In this document: one piece after another, positions 29,284 through 41,566 of the stretch
How positions within the stretch are numbered: position 1 is the stretch's first letter
How the letters are laid out: the number at the start of each line of letters is the position of its first letter
Source: Brevipalpus yothersi
Lineage: Eukaryota > Arthropoda > Arachnida > Trombidiformes > Tenuipalpidae
Direction: 5' to 3'
Length of the DNA: 64,000 nucleotides
Assembly: GCA_003956705.1 (NCBI GenBank)
Contig: QZCP01000213.1
Span: forward strand, 45,247 to 109,246
Translations under genes and position numbers: made by a program
Notes under the pieces: model-generated
Database searches by the model: none
What the model saw: the letters and a program-made list of their open reading frames with translations, nothing else
Told to the model about the DNA's origin: nothing

Positions 29284-32200
29284 AACGATGACTAAGCTTA
29301 TCCTAGAATCATCTAGGGCAAGATAACTGAAGATTTTGCATCAAAATTGGCAATATTTACTATCGCTCAGGGGAATGTGAACACTCACCTACACTCACAA
29401 AATCATTTGCAAATAAAGTATGGCGAAAGGAATAATGAGATCACGTTCTGGCTACTTCATTATGAAAATTGACTATCTCCTTCGATTCTTTCGGATTCAT
29501 TGCTCTCTGGAACTTTCAATTCGAATTATTTCGGGGCTCATGCTTCAGAGTTGAGCAATTCCATATATTATGAAATCATCAGGTTGATTATATCAACCTT
29601 CAACTTCTTAGACAGCTCTGAGACTGTTACTCCCAATTCATTCTCATGAAAAAATATCACCGCTTGAAGAGAGACTAAATTGTGTGGAAAACTTTCGAAA
29701 CTTGAAATTTTCCAGCTTATTTAGAATTCAGGTCTGAATTTTGGAAAACTCAGAACTTTTGGAAGTAGTCATCTGTTGATTAATTTCAATTGATCGCTTA
29801 AAACGAAATTTATATTAAAATGAACGAACAGTCATCACAATTCTCATGATGACTAACAGCAATCAAGAGGAATTTGTGACACGTATTATGGTGTGAAAAT
29901 TATTGGTGAAATTTGAGAATGATATTCTTGTCATTATCCAAGTTATGAAACTAGAAATAATGCATATCATAAAGAATACCAAATGATAAATGGTGTGGAA
30001 GAACCATATCCAGATTGCTATAAACTCATTAAATAGTCCCGAGAATTGGCATAATTTTCATTATCACTTGTTAATTATCTGAAAATATTAAAATTCATTT
30101 CTACTTCCGGTTTATCATTTCATGGTAGAATGATGATCACCCTTTCATGACCATTGGATGAAGATTCAAATTAGAATTTTTAGTTTTATATCAACTGTTC
30201 CACCAGAATATGAATCATCCATACTCTACTCGATCCCATGAAATATTCGGAATGATCATGATAAAGAGTCAGGGAATAGAGAGAGAGAGAGAGAGAAAGA
30301 GAAACTCTTTCCACCGACCATGTCGAAGTTATACAAAAGTTCTGATGTACGAAAAAATGTACGCATGACAGGCATTTCGAATGGAGATAGAAGTGAGAAA
30401 GAGAGAGCGCTGCTGGTCTTGGATCAATTTCGAAGGTTCATTTTTCTGGCTCACAATTCGAAAGAGAGGCTCAGTCGATCAGTTTAAGAATATTGTTCAT
30501 CTGTATCACTAGTTGGTAAGTTTTTCCTCTCTCTCTCTCTTCCTCTATCTATCTATCTCGCTATATCGTGAATTCCACATTTTCTCGAAGCGCTTGAAGT
30601 TATTTTCGTTACCAAAAATTTGCTTTCCAATCATTCTTCATCCACGCACAAGTGACATTGAAGTGATCGACATCCGCTCAGCATCACACACAAACACATA
30701 CTCAGCATCTTCTTCTTCTTCTTCTTCTCCAACACCACAACTCACATGCCAGTGTGTAAAGTGCTTACAGGGTAAGTTCAAAGTATTTTACCACACTTTT
30801 CGATTCACATATACATACACAGTAACAGAGGTGTCAAGTATCGGTTGTTCTTTGTGTCCCATCAATTTGAGGAGCTTTGCTCTCATTAACGATTTATGCT
30901 TGAATGACGCTTGAAGTGTTTTGAAAGTGTACTTTTATTCGTTTTTTTATACACGATTTCTCATAGTCCATCAGAAGCTTTGTTTCAACAAGCATTTTGA
31001 ATACATTTATGCAGATAAGTTTTTGATCAGAACAGTGTCAGTGATCGATTGAGTGAACATATCGAAATTTCAATCATTTCATGGTAAGTTCAATATTGCG
31101 GATGTTGAAGTTTCTATGGCGAGAATTTTCTTGGGAACTCATTTACTGGATTATACCGAAGCTATCTATCGATTAGCATGTTACATAACTTTTTTTCTCA
31201 TTGCCATGTATCAATAGAGGTGGGAATCATTAGATTTCAGTGACAATAAAACATTCATCCACTAACAAGGTCATTAACATGGGTCCAACCAGAGGAAATT
31301 ACAGTCAGCATTATTGATCAGTTAGAATCTATTCATTGATACTGAACACTGGTTACGATAGTTTTGGTATGCAAGTCACTGTTAATTTCGCTCTACTTTA
31401 TCTTGTCCTCTCTCATCTAGAATGTTCCCCTAGAATATCCAACCAGCGATACTGTATTCATTTGTCTGAATCCTTCTCAAATTGATATTAATCCTTTCAT
31501 CACATCTTCCAGCCATCAACTCATGTCTAGGAAAGAATATTAATCAGAATTAGAGCTTATCATGGCAGCATGAGAAGGATATTCTTCTGAAGGATTCAGG
31601 ATGATTTTCGTCATCAACACAGCCATTTGAGAAACTGATAGTTTCGATTGTTCATCATGCTCGATTGTTAAACTTGAATTCTCTACTTGAATGCTCATAT
31701 TGACTGATGAAATCGAACTTTTTCTTCGCTGAATTCTCGTTCACCATAAGCTCCAATCATTCTTTCCATGAGTAAATATCCATCAAGCAAGTTACACTTC
31801 TTCCATCACTCGACTGTGGTCCTAAATATGTGATAACTTGAGTGGAAAAAAAATTTCATTCCCAATGTCCAATGGAACGTGTCACATGTAATTTGGTGAA
31901 CTCAATGGACTTGATGATGATGCTGGAAAACATTTGATGCGGATGGGGATGTGGATGTGGATGAGGATGTGATCGGACCGGCAGTGAATTAAAGAGTTGC
32001 GTATAATTTGTTGCCATTGCCTAAGTATTCAATTTATAAGTTACAGCTATGATTCGAAAGGAAATTGATTTCATTGAACCATTGAATCTCAACCGATTCC
32101 TCGTGATCAATGATGATTGATAATCAAAGTAGAGCCAATTTTGTGTGTGTATGTTGTGTATGTTGTGTGTGTTCAGATGTGCTTGTTGTGATATTGAATG

Positions 32201-32714
32201 TCGAAGGTCAAGAATTGGAAATAGAAGTGATAATATTTTCTTTACATCAATTCTCCTGTTGACCATTGATTGAGTTGCTCTCATGAAGGTGAAACCACGT
32301 AAGATGTCGATATGTCCAAATGAGACATTGACTGTAGAACAATACGATTGAATCAGGAGTCACAAGAATCATGATACACGATTGTAAAGGAAAAGTGTTC
32401 AATCCATGTGAGACATGGGAATTGCTTTTGACTTTAATTTATCGAAAAGTTAGAATCTATCAATGAAAATAATTATCGAATTACGCTACACGGAAAGCTT
32501 TCCAATCATTTTTTTCTCTTCCCAAATCTTCCTTCATTTTGCTCTGATAGATATTGTCCATAGATATTTCTGTTCACTTTCTCTTTCTTCTCCACTCTCA
32601 TTCATCAGATGATTTTGTTCTTTCATCTATCTCTTCGACTCTCCCTTAATTCAATAGAACATCATGCAGCTTGGATGAGTTTGTGAAGTTCTCCACAAAA
32701 TTGACTGGAAAGTT

Positions 32715-32719
<5 letters not shown>

Positions 32720-32780
<61 letters not shown>
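32720..32780. repeat. (GA)n microsatellite
   Basis: About 30 GA units in the intergenic region between MAPKAPK2 and the B4GALT-like gene. Confidence 0.95.
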
Positions 32781-32784
<4 letters not shown>

Positions 32785-34134
32785 GATTTAACGCTTGAAT
32801 CATTAGTTGAGAATTTGGTGAACTTCTACCAAGTCGCATGATGATAGTTTTGGGATGGAAATTCTTTGTGTGCCAATGAATGTGAGATAATTTAGTTTCT
32901 CTTGACTTTTGCAACATTCATCTAAATTTTTTTGGCAACAACAAAATCAGCAGATCCATTCTCAGCCCTAGTCTCTTGATCTGCTGAATTTTTCCATCCA
33001 AAAGATACAATAATAATAGAAGAACTCATTCAAAAGGGTACATTTCAAAAGAATGACAGAGAAGGTCACATATGTACCTGTAGTGATTGGAAAATGATCA
33101 ATCAATTTATTTTGGATCCCCTATCCATGTAACTATTTACGATCAACTGTGGTCACTAAAAAATACTAAAGTCTCAGTATACTGACTCATACGAATGAAC
33201 CGTTTTCTTTCTGTGGAAAAAATCGATTCAATTCAAGGGCTCTCTAATTCGATGCTAGAATGAGGAGAAAATTTCTATGTATGTATGTTGCTCTATCCTC
33301 CTAGATTTTGGTCTTCTGTTATTGATGATAGAGAATTTGGTGGTTGTAGGAGAAAAGTGAAGCATGAAGAAAAAAATTGAAATGGAAATTGAAAATTCTG
33401 TTTCTCACTTCTTTTTCTTCATTCTTCCATACTTTCCCAAAGGTTTGCCTAGAAGATTTAGAAATTGAGCTCTAATATTGGACATCTGGAAAAAGAATAA
33501 GGCTTCAAGAATAGAACAAGTACTGATATATGATGTTCATGATATGGTGTATATATTTTTTGAGCTTAGAAAAGTGATTTTACTGAGCGAAACGAAAGAA
33601 TTCAAGTGGACAAGAAGAAAGTGGACCAGAATTCGAAACTATTCCAATTGGGATAGCAAATAGTCTAGTAAAGAAGTAGTGGAAGAAGAAAATGATAAAA
33701 GAAAATAGTGGGGAATAGCAAAATTTTTCTCCACACATCTTTCCAGCCTCCAGCTATTTTTCTCAATCTAAATCGAACCAAGGGACTCGATCCTCTAATG
33801 GAGTCACACACAAGCCTCTTGCTTGACAAACTATATGTATGTGTAAAGAGAGGGAAAAAAAGTTCACCAACTTATATCCATCGATAGGTCTTCATTATTT
33901 GTCTGTTTGCTCAATTTTTTCTCGTATAAAAGTTTTCATCTTATTCTTATTCTTATTCTTTCTTTTTTTGACTGACCCTTACACACAAGTCCAATAGAGC
34001 ATTCAAAAAATTTTCCCTCCATGTGTGAGCATAAATATATTTATACACACATGAACATTCAGACTGATCCAAATAGAGGCAATATCACCACATGATACAT
34101 GTGAATAGAGAGCAAAAGTTTTACTCATCTTTTT

Positions 34135-34138
<4 letters not shown>

Positions 34139-34170
<32 letters not shown>
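34139..34170. repeat. (CT)n microsatellite
   Basis: About 16 CT units followed by a degenerate pyrimidine tract to about 34200. Confidence 0.9.
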
Positions 34171-34177
<7 letters not shown>

Positions 34178-36256
34178 TCTCTCTCTTCTCCTTTCTCTTA
34201 TATTCTTATATTCTTCTTCCTATACTAAGGAACTTCCATTCAGCTCTTCTTTGCTTTTGGTCTTCTTCTTTATTTGCCTTCATAAAAAGATTGCTCGACA
34301 AATTCATTCGAATCATGGCTATACACAAGTGAACACACACAGATTCATGACAATCGAAATTCGAAGCCATCATTCATGCCCCCATGATTGTTGTTCTCAT
34401 GATGCATCGAAATTTATTACCCTATCGGACCACTTGCAGACTCTATATATATAAATATATATATCTGTACCATCGTTAGTGTGTCCCTTGTCAACTTTTT
34501 CTGGCCATACATTTTGATCCATTTGAAAGGCTTTGGAAAATCCAAAAGGAGGATGCTACTGTTGATTAAATTGCTTTCTACTCAATTGAATCTAAACGAT
34601 GAACGTTTCCACTATTACTTTCCGATTGCAAACTATATTCACTTGACCATTGAGTCTATTCACTTCATCATTCATAACCAAAACCGTTTCATAATTGATT
34701 ATGAGTGAGCAGTAGTTAATAGTAGTAGTAGAGATAGTAGTCGTGGCAGTGGTAATAGTAGTAGGATGTGTAGAGGCTTTCGGTGTCCATGCCAGTGTCA
34801 CTCATTTCCTATTCACATTATATTAGATTCACTCATTTCTATGCACACACACTTGGATGGCTATTCTGGAAACCTCAATGAATCTACTCTAATCTCACTG
34901 GATGCACCATCCAAATCATTTCTCTCTCTTCTCAGGTTCCACACTATCAGCTAATATCACCCACGATGTGTGTCTGTGTGTCTGTGTGAGTATTTCTGGG
35001 TAGGAGAAGATATCAGCATTTCCATTGACAACTTGTTGCATAATTAATTTGCTCTTCTCTCTCTCTCTTTCTCTCTCTATCTTCATTTGACCATCACTTG
35101 AATCGCCCTCAGCTTTGGATCCTCCTCTTGCTACTTGTTCTCACAAATTAGCATTGGCTAATAGATTTTCTTTTCATCAATGCATGAATGAATGAATTAC
35201 AAATCAATTGTTGACAATCCAAGGTTATTATTATCACACATACACCGAATCGTGCCTTGATTGGAGAGAGGAAAAAGAACATGAGATGAAAAAGAATTAT
35301 CTTATTTTGGTCTGAATGAATGTTGCTCACATCTCATACAGCCATGATCATCACCTTCATGGTGTCGATTCAGGGAAGATTATTTTTTTTCACTTCTATC
35401 ATGAGACTATTTGGTTTATTCATCCAATTGAAATTTTCTCTAGACTTTTCCATCTCCTCTTCCTGGAAGTCAAATTTAGATAGATGTTGGTAGCATTTTC
35501 TCTCTCTCTCTCTCGCATCTTGTCAAATGTATTCTTAATTGAGTTTCGCAATTCAAGAAAACTATTCCCATGGAACTTTAGTATTTTCGACGATTTTTCT
35601 CAGTCATTCTACACCCTTTTCGTCTCCCGCTTGGCTAGCTATGGTAAAGTAAATACACTTGCTCTTATTTTGCATAGACTATTGTGAAAAAATGCTCCTT
35701 TTTTTTGTATCGTACACTTTTTAGTACACACACATACATTCTCACAACTTTTCTGTCGATTTTGTTTCATCTTCTTTTTCTTACACTTAATCGTCAACGG
35801 TATAGCTTTTTTTTCTCCTACTTTCCTAAGACTCATTTATTAGCTGTGATTAGTGTGTTGGGAAATTTTCTCTCTTTTTTTCCTTTGACAAGAAAAACGT
35901 TCTAGTTGAGACAAAAAAAACTCGAAAGATCGAAGGGTGGAAAAAAGTTCTATGTGAAATACTTGGATCGTATTTCGAGCAACCATTGAAGTATTTTTCT
36001 TCTTTTTATAAAGCTTTTGTATCGAAAGGAAGGAGTAGTGTTGATTAAAGATTGATATAAATCAAATGCTTCTGGTAATTTATCTTCTTCTTGTAATTCG
36101 AGTGGTTCTATCAAGACAATGAGGCGATTCTTAATGACAGAATATTATTTATCCCATTTAAATGTTGAATCGATCCACAGAAGAAGACTTTTCAAACCTC
36201 TTCGATCAATCAGTCTCTTTTTCTTTTCATACTCTTAATCCTCCAGAATACATCTA

Positions 36257-36259
<3 letters not shown>

Positions 36260-36309
<50 letters not shown>
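36260..36309. repeat. (CT)n microsatellite
   Basis: About 25 CT units, intergenic. Confidence 0.95.
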
Positions 36310-36312
<3 letters not shown>

Positions 36313-36848
36313 TCTCTTCCTCTCCTCCTATTATTCATAAGCCACAGAATGGCAATTTAGCATTTTGATCATTTTGCAAGCTGGTTTGCCTCGAAATACA
36401 TATAAATTTTCGATACTCTGAATGGCTGACTATTAAATTTTCAAATTGAATTTGACATTCTACAGACTTTACTGCTTCAGAGCATGCATGTGAGATTTTC
36501 TCTCTCTCTCTCTCTTTCTTTCTCTTTCTCTGTATGCCTAGTATTACCAATTATCTGAGCATGCATTTGATGCATCAATAAAGTAGTAGTAGAAAGAATA
36601 CAATCAAGAAATTGAATCAAACAAATGTGGGCAAAACTCTTGATCGATTTTCATCACTAATCACTGGCTTCATTAACTTCATCACCGTTCATCAGTGAAG
36701 ATTCATTTGAATGAATGCAACGTACACACATAAGCAATCATTTGTCAGCCTTTTGAACTGTATATACTGGCAGACTTTGATAATAGCCTAGTAAGATAGG
36801 GTCACACAAATTAGCATATCTCCGGCTTTTGTAAGATTCTCTTCCGTT

Positions 36849-36849
36849 T

Positions 36850-36922
<73 letters not shown>

Positions 36923-36944
36923 ATATTGCAATCTATTAATTCAC
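36849..36944. repeat. (CT)n array plus unique tail, first copy
   Basis: A CT array (36849-36920) followed by a 24-bp tail beginning TTATATTGCAATC (36921-36944), directly abutting the N gap. The same array-plus-tail recurs after the gap. Confidence 0.95.
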
Positions 36945-36992
36945 NNNNNNNNNNNNNNNNNNNNNNNNNNNNNNNNNNNNNNNNNNNNNNNN
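36945..36992. other. Assembly gap (48 N)
   Basis: Unknown bases between two copies of the same CT-array-plus-tail sequence; the duplication across it suggests a false join. Confidence 0.98.
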
Positions 36993-37076
<84 letters not shown>

Positions 37077-37098
37077 ATATTGCAATCTATTAATTCAC
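36993..37098. repeat. (CT)n array plus unique tail, second copy
   Basis: A CT array (36993-37074) followed by the identical 24-bp tail (37075-37098), continuing into unique sequence. Confidence 0.95.
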
Positions 37099-39925
37099 TT
37101 GCCTTTATTTTCTATCTTTTTCTCACTTACACTGTTTCCCGGGCCCAACTCATACATACATTCATTCAACCGATAGCTTACTCTAATAGTGTTGCCATCC
37201 ATTCATCTTTTTGGATGATAAATTAGGGTTCAAATGAATCACTTTGGCACCCTCTTTTCATAGCTTTTCATGTTAGGTCCTCCAACCTCTGTTCATCCAT
37301 TAGCATGACTCAAGATCCACTTGTGTATGTATGTGCCTGTATGTATGCCTATGTGTACTTCTGGAATGCTGCAAAATGCAATTCCTCGATTTAGACACTG
37401 ATTTGGCTCTTTGTATGGTGTATCACGAATAGGTGATTACGGTGAGCGAGAGAGAAGGAATTCGAATTTCTCGATAGAATACAGTGGCCTACTCACCATG
37501 GCTGTATATATTTGGAATGATTTTGTTGTTGTCATTCAAATAGTTTCACTCAGGATGTTGTCAGAACGATAATAATAAAAATTCGATAGAATGTGGAAAG
37601 ACAGCTCTTGAATAGGCAAGAGAATGCTGTTATTTTTGCAATATCTTGTACATACACATGCTTGATGTTGTCGAAAATTGGGAAAATCGCGTGTTTGAAA
37701 TTCTCTGAGCACCAGATTGTCATCACTATTATTGATTCAATTGAAATTGGAATTGAATTTGAGATCTTATCATCGAATTCTTTTTCTTTCTCTCTCAAAC
37801 CTAACGAATGAGGATGCATTCATCCAAGTAATGGGTTAACGGTGAAGATAGATCAGAGTGTACATATCAAAATTCCAGTGAATCATGTAAGATATAATTC
37901 CAAGTGTTGGAAAATTTTCTCTCCCCATACCTAATAATATCATGGACAAGTTTACTCTCTCTCTCTTCCTTCTCTCTTTCACCTTCACTCTATTTTATCT
38001 GTGCATGTATATATAATCATCCATTGTTATTCAGATGAGCACGATAAAAGGAACATATTTCACGGTTGGATGCAAGAATATATGTGGAAAGAAAAAGAAT
38101 CGAGTTGAAGAATGGAGAGAAGAGAAAAAAAGTAGAGCTTTTCATTATTTTTCACACAATTTTGTGAGTGAAAGAATAAAAAAGAAAAAGATGTGCAAGC
38201 AGAATTGATGGATAAAGAAGAATTCTTTCCATTCTTTAATGAATGGTAATTGATACTTTGAGTTTCTTTTCAATTGAGTTTATCTTGAATTTGACCGAGA
38301 AGAGAAAAATAAATAATTCCAAATCGATTCTTATTCTGTACCATGATCATGATAATCGTTGACTGATGATCTGGTGTACTTGAGAAAATGTGGAGCAGCG
38401 GTAAGAAAAAATCTTTCAACCATTTTAAAGGCCGGAAGAAAGGTAATCATAATGATCAGAATCAAGTTAAAAAGGAAGAGAAACAAATAATAATAATAAT
38501 AATAATAATGATGCGACGAAAAAACAATGAACAGATATATGACCATGGATTTCATGTACTTGAAATGAATCATTCCATGAAAACAATCACTGCTTACTAA
38601 CACCATCACATTTTGATTTGATTTTTTGGCTCATCGATTTTCAACATTAATTCACTAATTTTTGTCTCCTGGTAATTGCAAAGATTTATATACAAGATTT
38701 GAATTTTCGAAACGGAAATAATATTTTCTCTCAAAAATATGAATATGAATAAATTCCAACTTCATGAGAGTCTGCTGTTGAGTGTAAAAAATAAAAAATC
38801 TAAAATTGAACCAGATCAATCCCTATTTCTTTTGGAAATAAAATTCTCATAAATTTTGTGTTAGATAATATTGGTGTGATTGTACAATGTATTTCAGTTT
38901 CCATGGGACACATTTTTATTTCTCTTCCTTCACATCTGAAACACTCTAAACCATTCTCTAAGATTATCGAAGAGTGAATCCTTGCTTAAAATTGGGAAAA
39001 TAAGAGTATAGCAGAGAGAGGTAGAAAAAATTCCTTTCCTCTGATCCATGTGAAGGATGCTCATCTGAGCATTCGTTTTTGGAGCAAAAGTTTCTGATCC
39101 AATCGATTTGATACTGTTCACCGCATGGTATTTGAAATAGGACACAAAGAATCATCATCACATGAATTCACTTTCATTTCAACAACAGTAACCCTATAAT
39201 TTTTGTGTCTTTCTATCTCTCTCTCTTTTTCCAGATTTTTGTGAACATTTTCATGAATTTTATGCCTCCTTCTTTGTCTCTCTCTCTCCAGTATTCCATC
39301 ATCATGATAAAATGAACAGCCATCATATTCATCTTCCTTCCTCCTCTTATCGACTATCACCATCATAATCATCGCCATCATTTCAAGTGATCTCCATCTT
39401 TCTCTCTTCTCATGTACATCCAAATGATGAATTTTTCTCTCCTCATTGGACGTGACAAAGTGGCCAAGTTTGGTGGATAACAAAATGCTTCCATCAAAAT
39501 ACATTTTTCACTTAAGTAGATTCAAAATAAGTGGAAAATTTTGCGATTCAATTCCATTTCATGTATCCACTTATGATTTGAACACATTTTGGTCCAATAT
39601 TTTATTGTGAAAAATATAAATTTTTTTTTCTTCACCCAAAAAATTTTATTTGTGCCTTTCACACCCAAATTAACCCGAAAATTTTACACACAAACACATA
39701 GCAATACATTGCAAATGATTTGGATGATAATTTAATTCCTCTTTTCATCGAGCAAAACAGTAAGCATCACTCGTTTAAAATCCTAGGATAAAGAGAGGAT
39801 GCTTTTTGAGGAGTCGACTAATATACTCACGTACAATGTTGGTAATGAGTTGTTATGGTCGCCATGTTTAAATCAGCAAGTGTTCAATTACATTGATTAT
39901 CATATAGACAAAGTGTCAATCGGAC

Positions 39926-40541
39926 ATGGTTATAAGAGGTCATTTAGTGCCCATTCCAGTGCCACCGGTTCGAGCTATATCACGACGTTCTTTGAAACAC
40001 TTTCTTCGATTATTGCCTTCCGTGCTTGGATTATTGTTCATTTTATCACTAATATTCATCACACTAATGAATGTGGCCATCATTAATGCCAATAGACAAT
40101 TTAATGTTGTCCAACGTTCAACATCACCAATACTGTCCACCAATCAGATTGTCCATCAACAACAACAACAGCAACAATATCATCAGGATAGTTTACAATC
40201 GATGGGCATCGATGGCGGCTCACTACGTCGCATGAATCAACTTCAATCATTAGTAGCACCGATTGTATCACAATTTTCGCCATCATCATCTTCATCTTCA
40301 TCATCTGATTCATCATCAACACAACCACCACCACCATCATCACGATCATCACCACCATCATCGCCACCATTGCCATCGATGATCCGAATGAATGTTTCCA
40401 ATGACTCTTTGACAAGTACTGGTAATTCAAATGGTTCCCTAGAAGGAATAGATTTTGCTGAATATCAACTTATTCCGTCAGATAAAAAGCATGATATTAT
40501 GGATCCTAAGGATGAATGTCCATTGATTCCATCATCATTAG
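39926..40541 (+). CDS. B4GALT-like, coding exon 1 (cytosolic tail, anchor, stem)
   Basis: Encodes residues 1-205. The hydrophobic segment SVLGLLFILSLIFITLMNV is the signal-anchor. The stem is rich in Gln, Ser and Pro and contains potential N-glycosylation sites NVS (156-158) and NDS (159-161). It ends CPLIPSSL plus G before GTAGGTTT (phase 1). Confidence 0.88.
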
Positions 40542-41263
40542 GTAGGTTTTATTCTCATATATTTTTCGATATTTTTTCTATCCCCAAAATTTGAATGAGT
40601 TTCCAATATCAATGATTCGAGGTCTGTAACCACTTGACACATGATTGAGCCATCAAACATCAATGATCGGCGATGTCTATACAATATAATGTTAGTTGAT
40701 AACAGTAAGAATGGCTTTCGAGACTAGCATGATTTGGTTTCCTTTGAGCAAATAGTTGTGCTTGAGATGTTTAATTTGCGTTTTCTCATGACATGTATCG
40801 AAAATGGGAAAAATCGAAAGAATAGAAATCAAACACAGAGAGAAAATTCTGTGATTCCATTTCATGGTCAACAAATAGAGATTTTGGTGGACCAGATTCA
40901 TTTGAATACTTAAGCCAAGCTAAAAGGTGGAGATAATCGGCTTGAGTATGTTGATGTTTGAGCTTAAACCGTAAAGATTGTTTTCCTTGGTTCATGCTTA
41001 TCTTAACATTCACATTCTCAACATTGTAATTAGCTTCGTCTAATCGATCGAAAAAGACACAGTCGTTCATTAGAATTGCTACATTGTTTTGCCACAGCCT
41101 CAGGCACCTAGGATATAGCCTCTCTTCATCTTAAGATCAAACCAACTTTCCCATAAAGTGTATTGTTGAGCTTGCCAACATCCTCATCTCATGAAGATGA
41201 ATGCTCACTTGTGATGGAGAAATAAAGAAAGAGAAAGAGAAGAAAACAAAGAAAGAAAGAGAG

Positions 41264-41294
<31 letters not shown>

Positions 41295-41530
41295 TCATTT
41301 TGTTGAATTTTACGTAGAAATGGATCTACTTAAGAGTCTCAAAATTGGTCTCAAATTTTGTAGACCCAAAGTGATTGAGTCAATATTTTCCAATTCAAAT
41401 TGATTTTTTTTTTCATCTCAATTTTTTATACCTCTACTATTCTAAATCGATTGAGAATTCGAAATATGATGCCACTACAGATGATGAGATTCACATGTAG
41501 CATGTTGAAGTATGTATACACATACACATA

Positions 41531-41566
<36 letters not shown>

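Larger units (their letters stand above)
29418..39925. other. Intergenic or 5'-intronic region before the B4GALT-like gene
   Basis: About 10.5 kb without a recognisable coding region. It is rich in CT/GA arrays and includes a 48-base gap. Three consensus donor sequences (GTAAGT at about 30514, 30772 and 31084) near a purine-rich stretch could mark untranslated first exons of the downstream gene. A GGATGT-type hexamer run lies at 31940-31970 and a TGT-rich run at 32140-32172. A 128-codon minus-strand frame (39118-39504) is low-complexity, rich in Arg/Glu/His/Met, and not credible as a gene. Confidence 0.5.

Noticed and set aside
39118..39504. 128-codon minus-strand frame
   Set aside because: Low-complexity Arg/Glu/His/Met-rich product over CT-rich DNA, with no splice or homology support; a few frames this long are expected by chance in the window.
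39966..39975. tRNA B-box-like GGTTCGAGC
   Set aside because: Lies in the B4GALT-like coding exon, with no A box or cloverleaf around it.
41289..41306. Bantam-like GAGATCATTTTG
   Set aside because: The GAGA part comes from the adjacent microsatellite, and no hairpin partner sits upstream.
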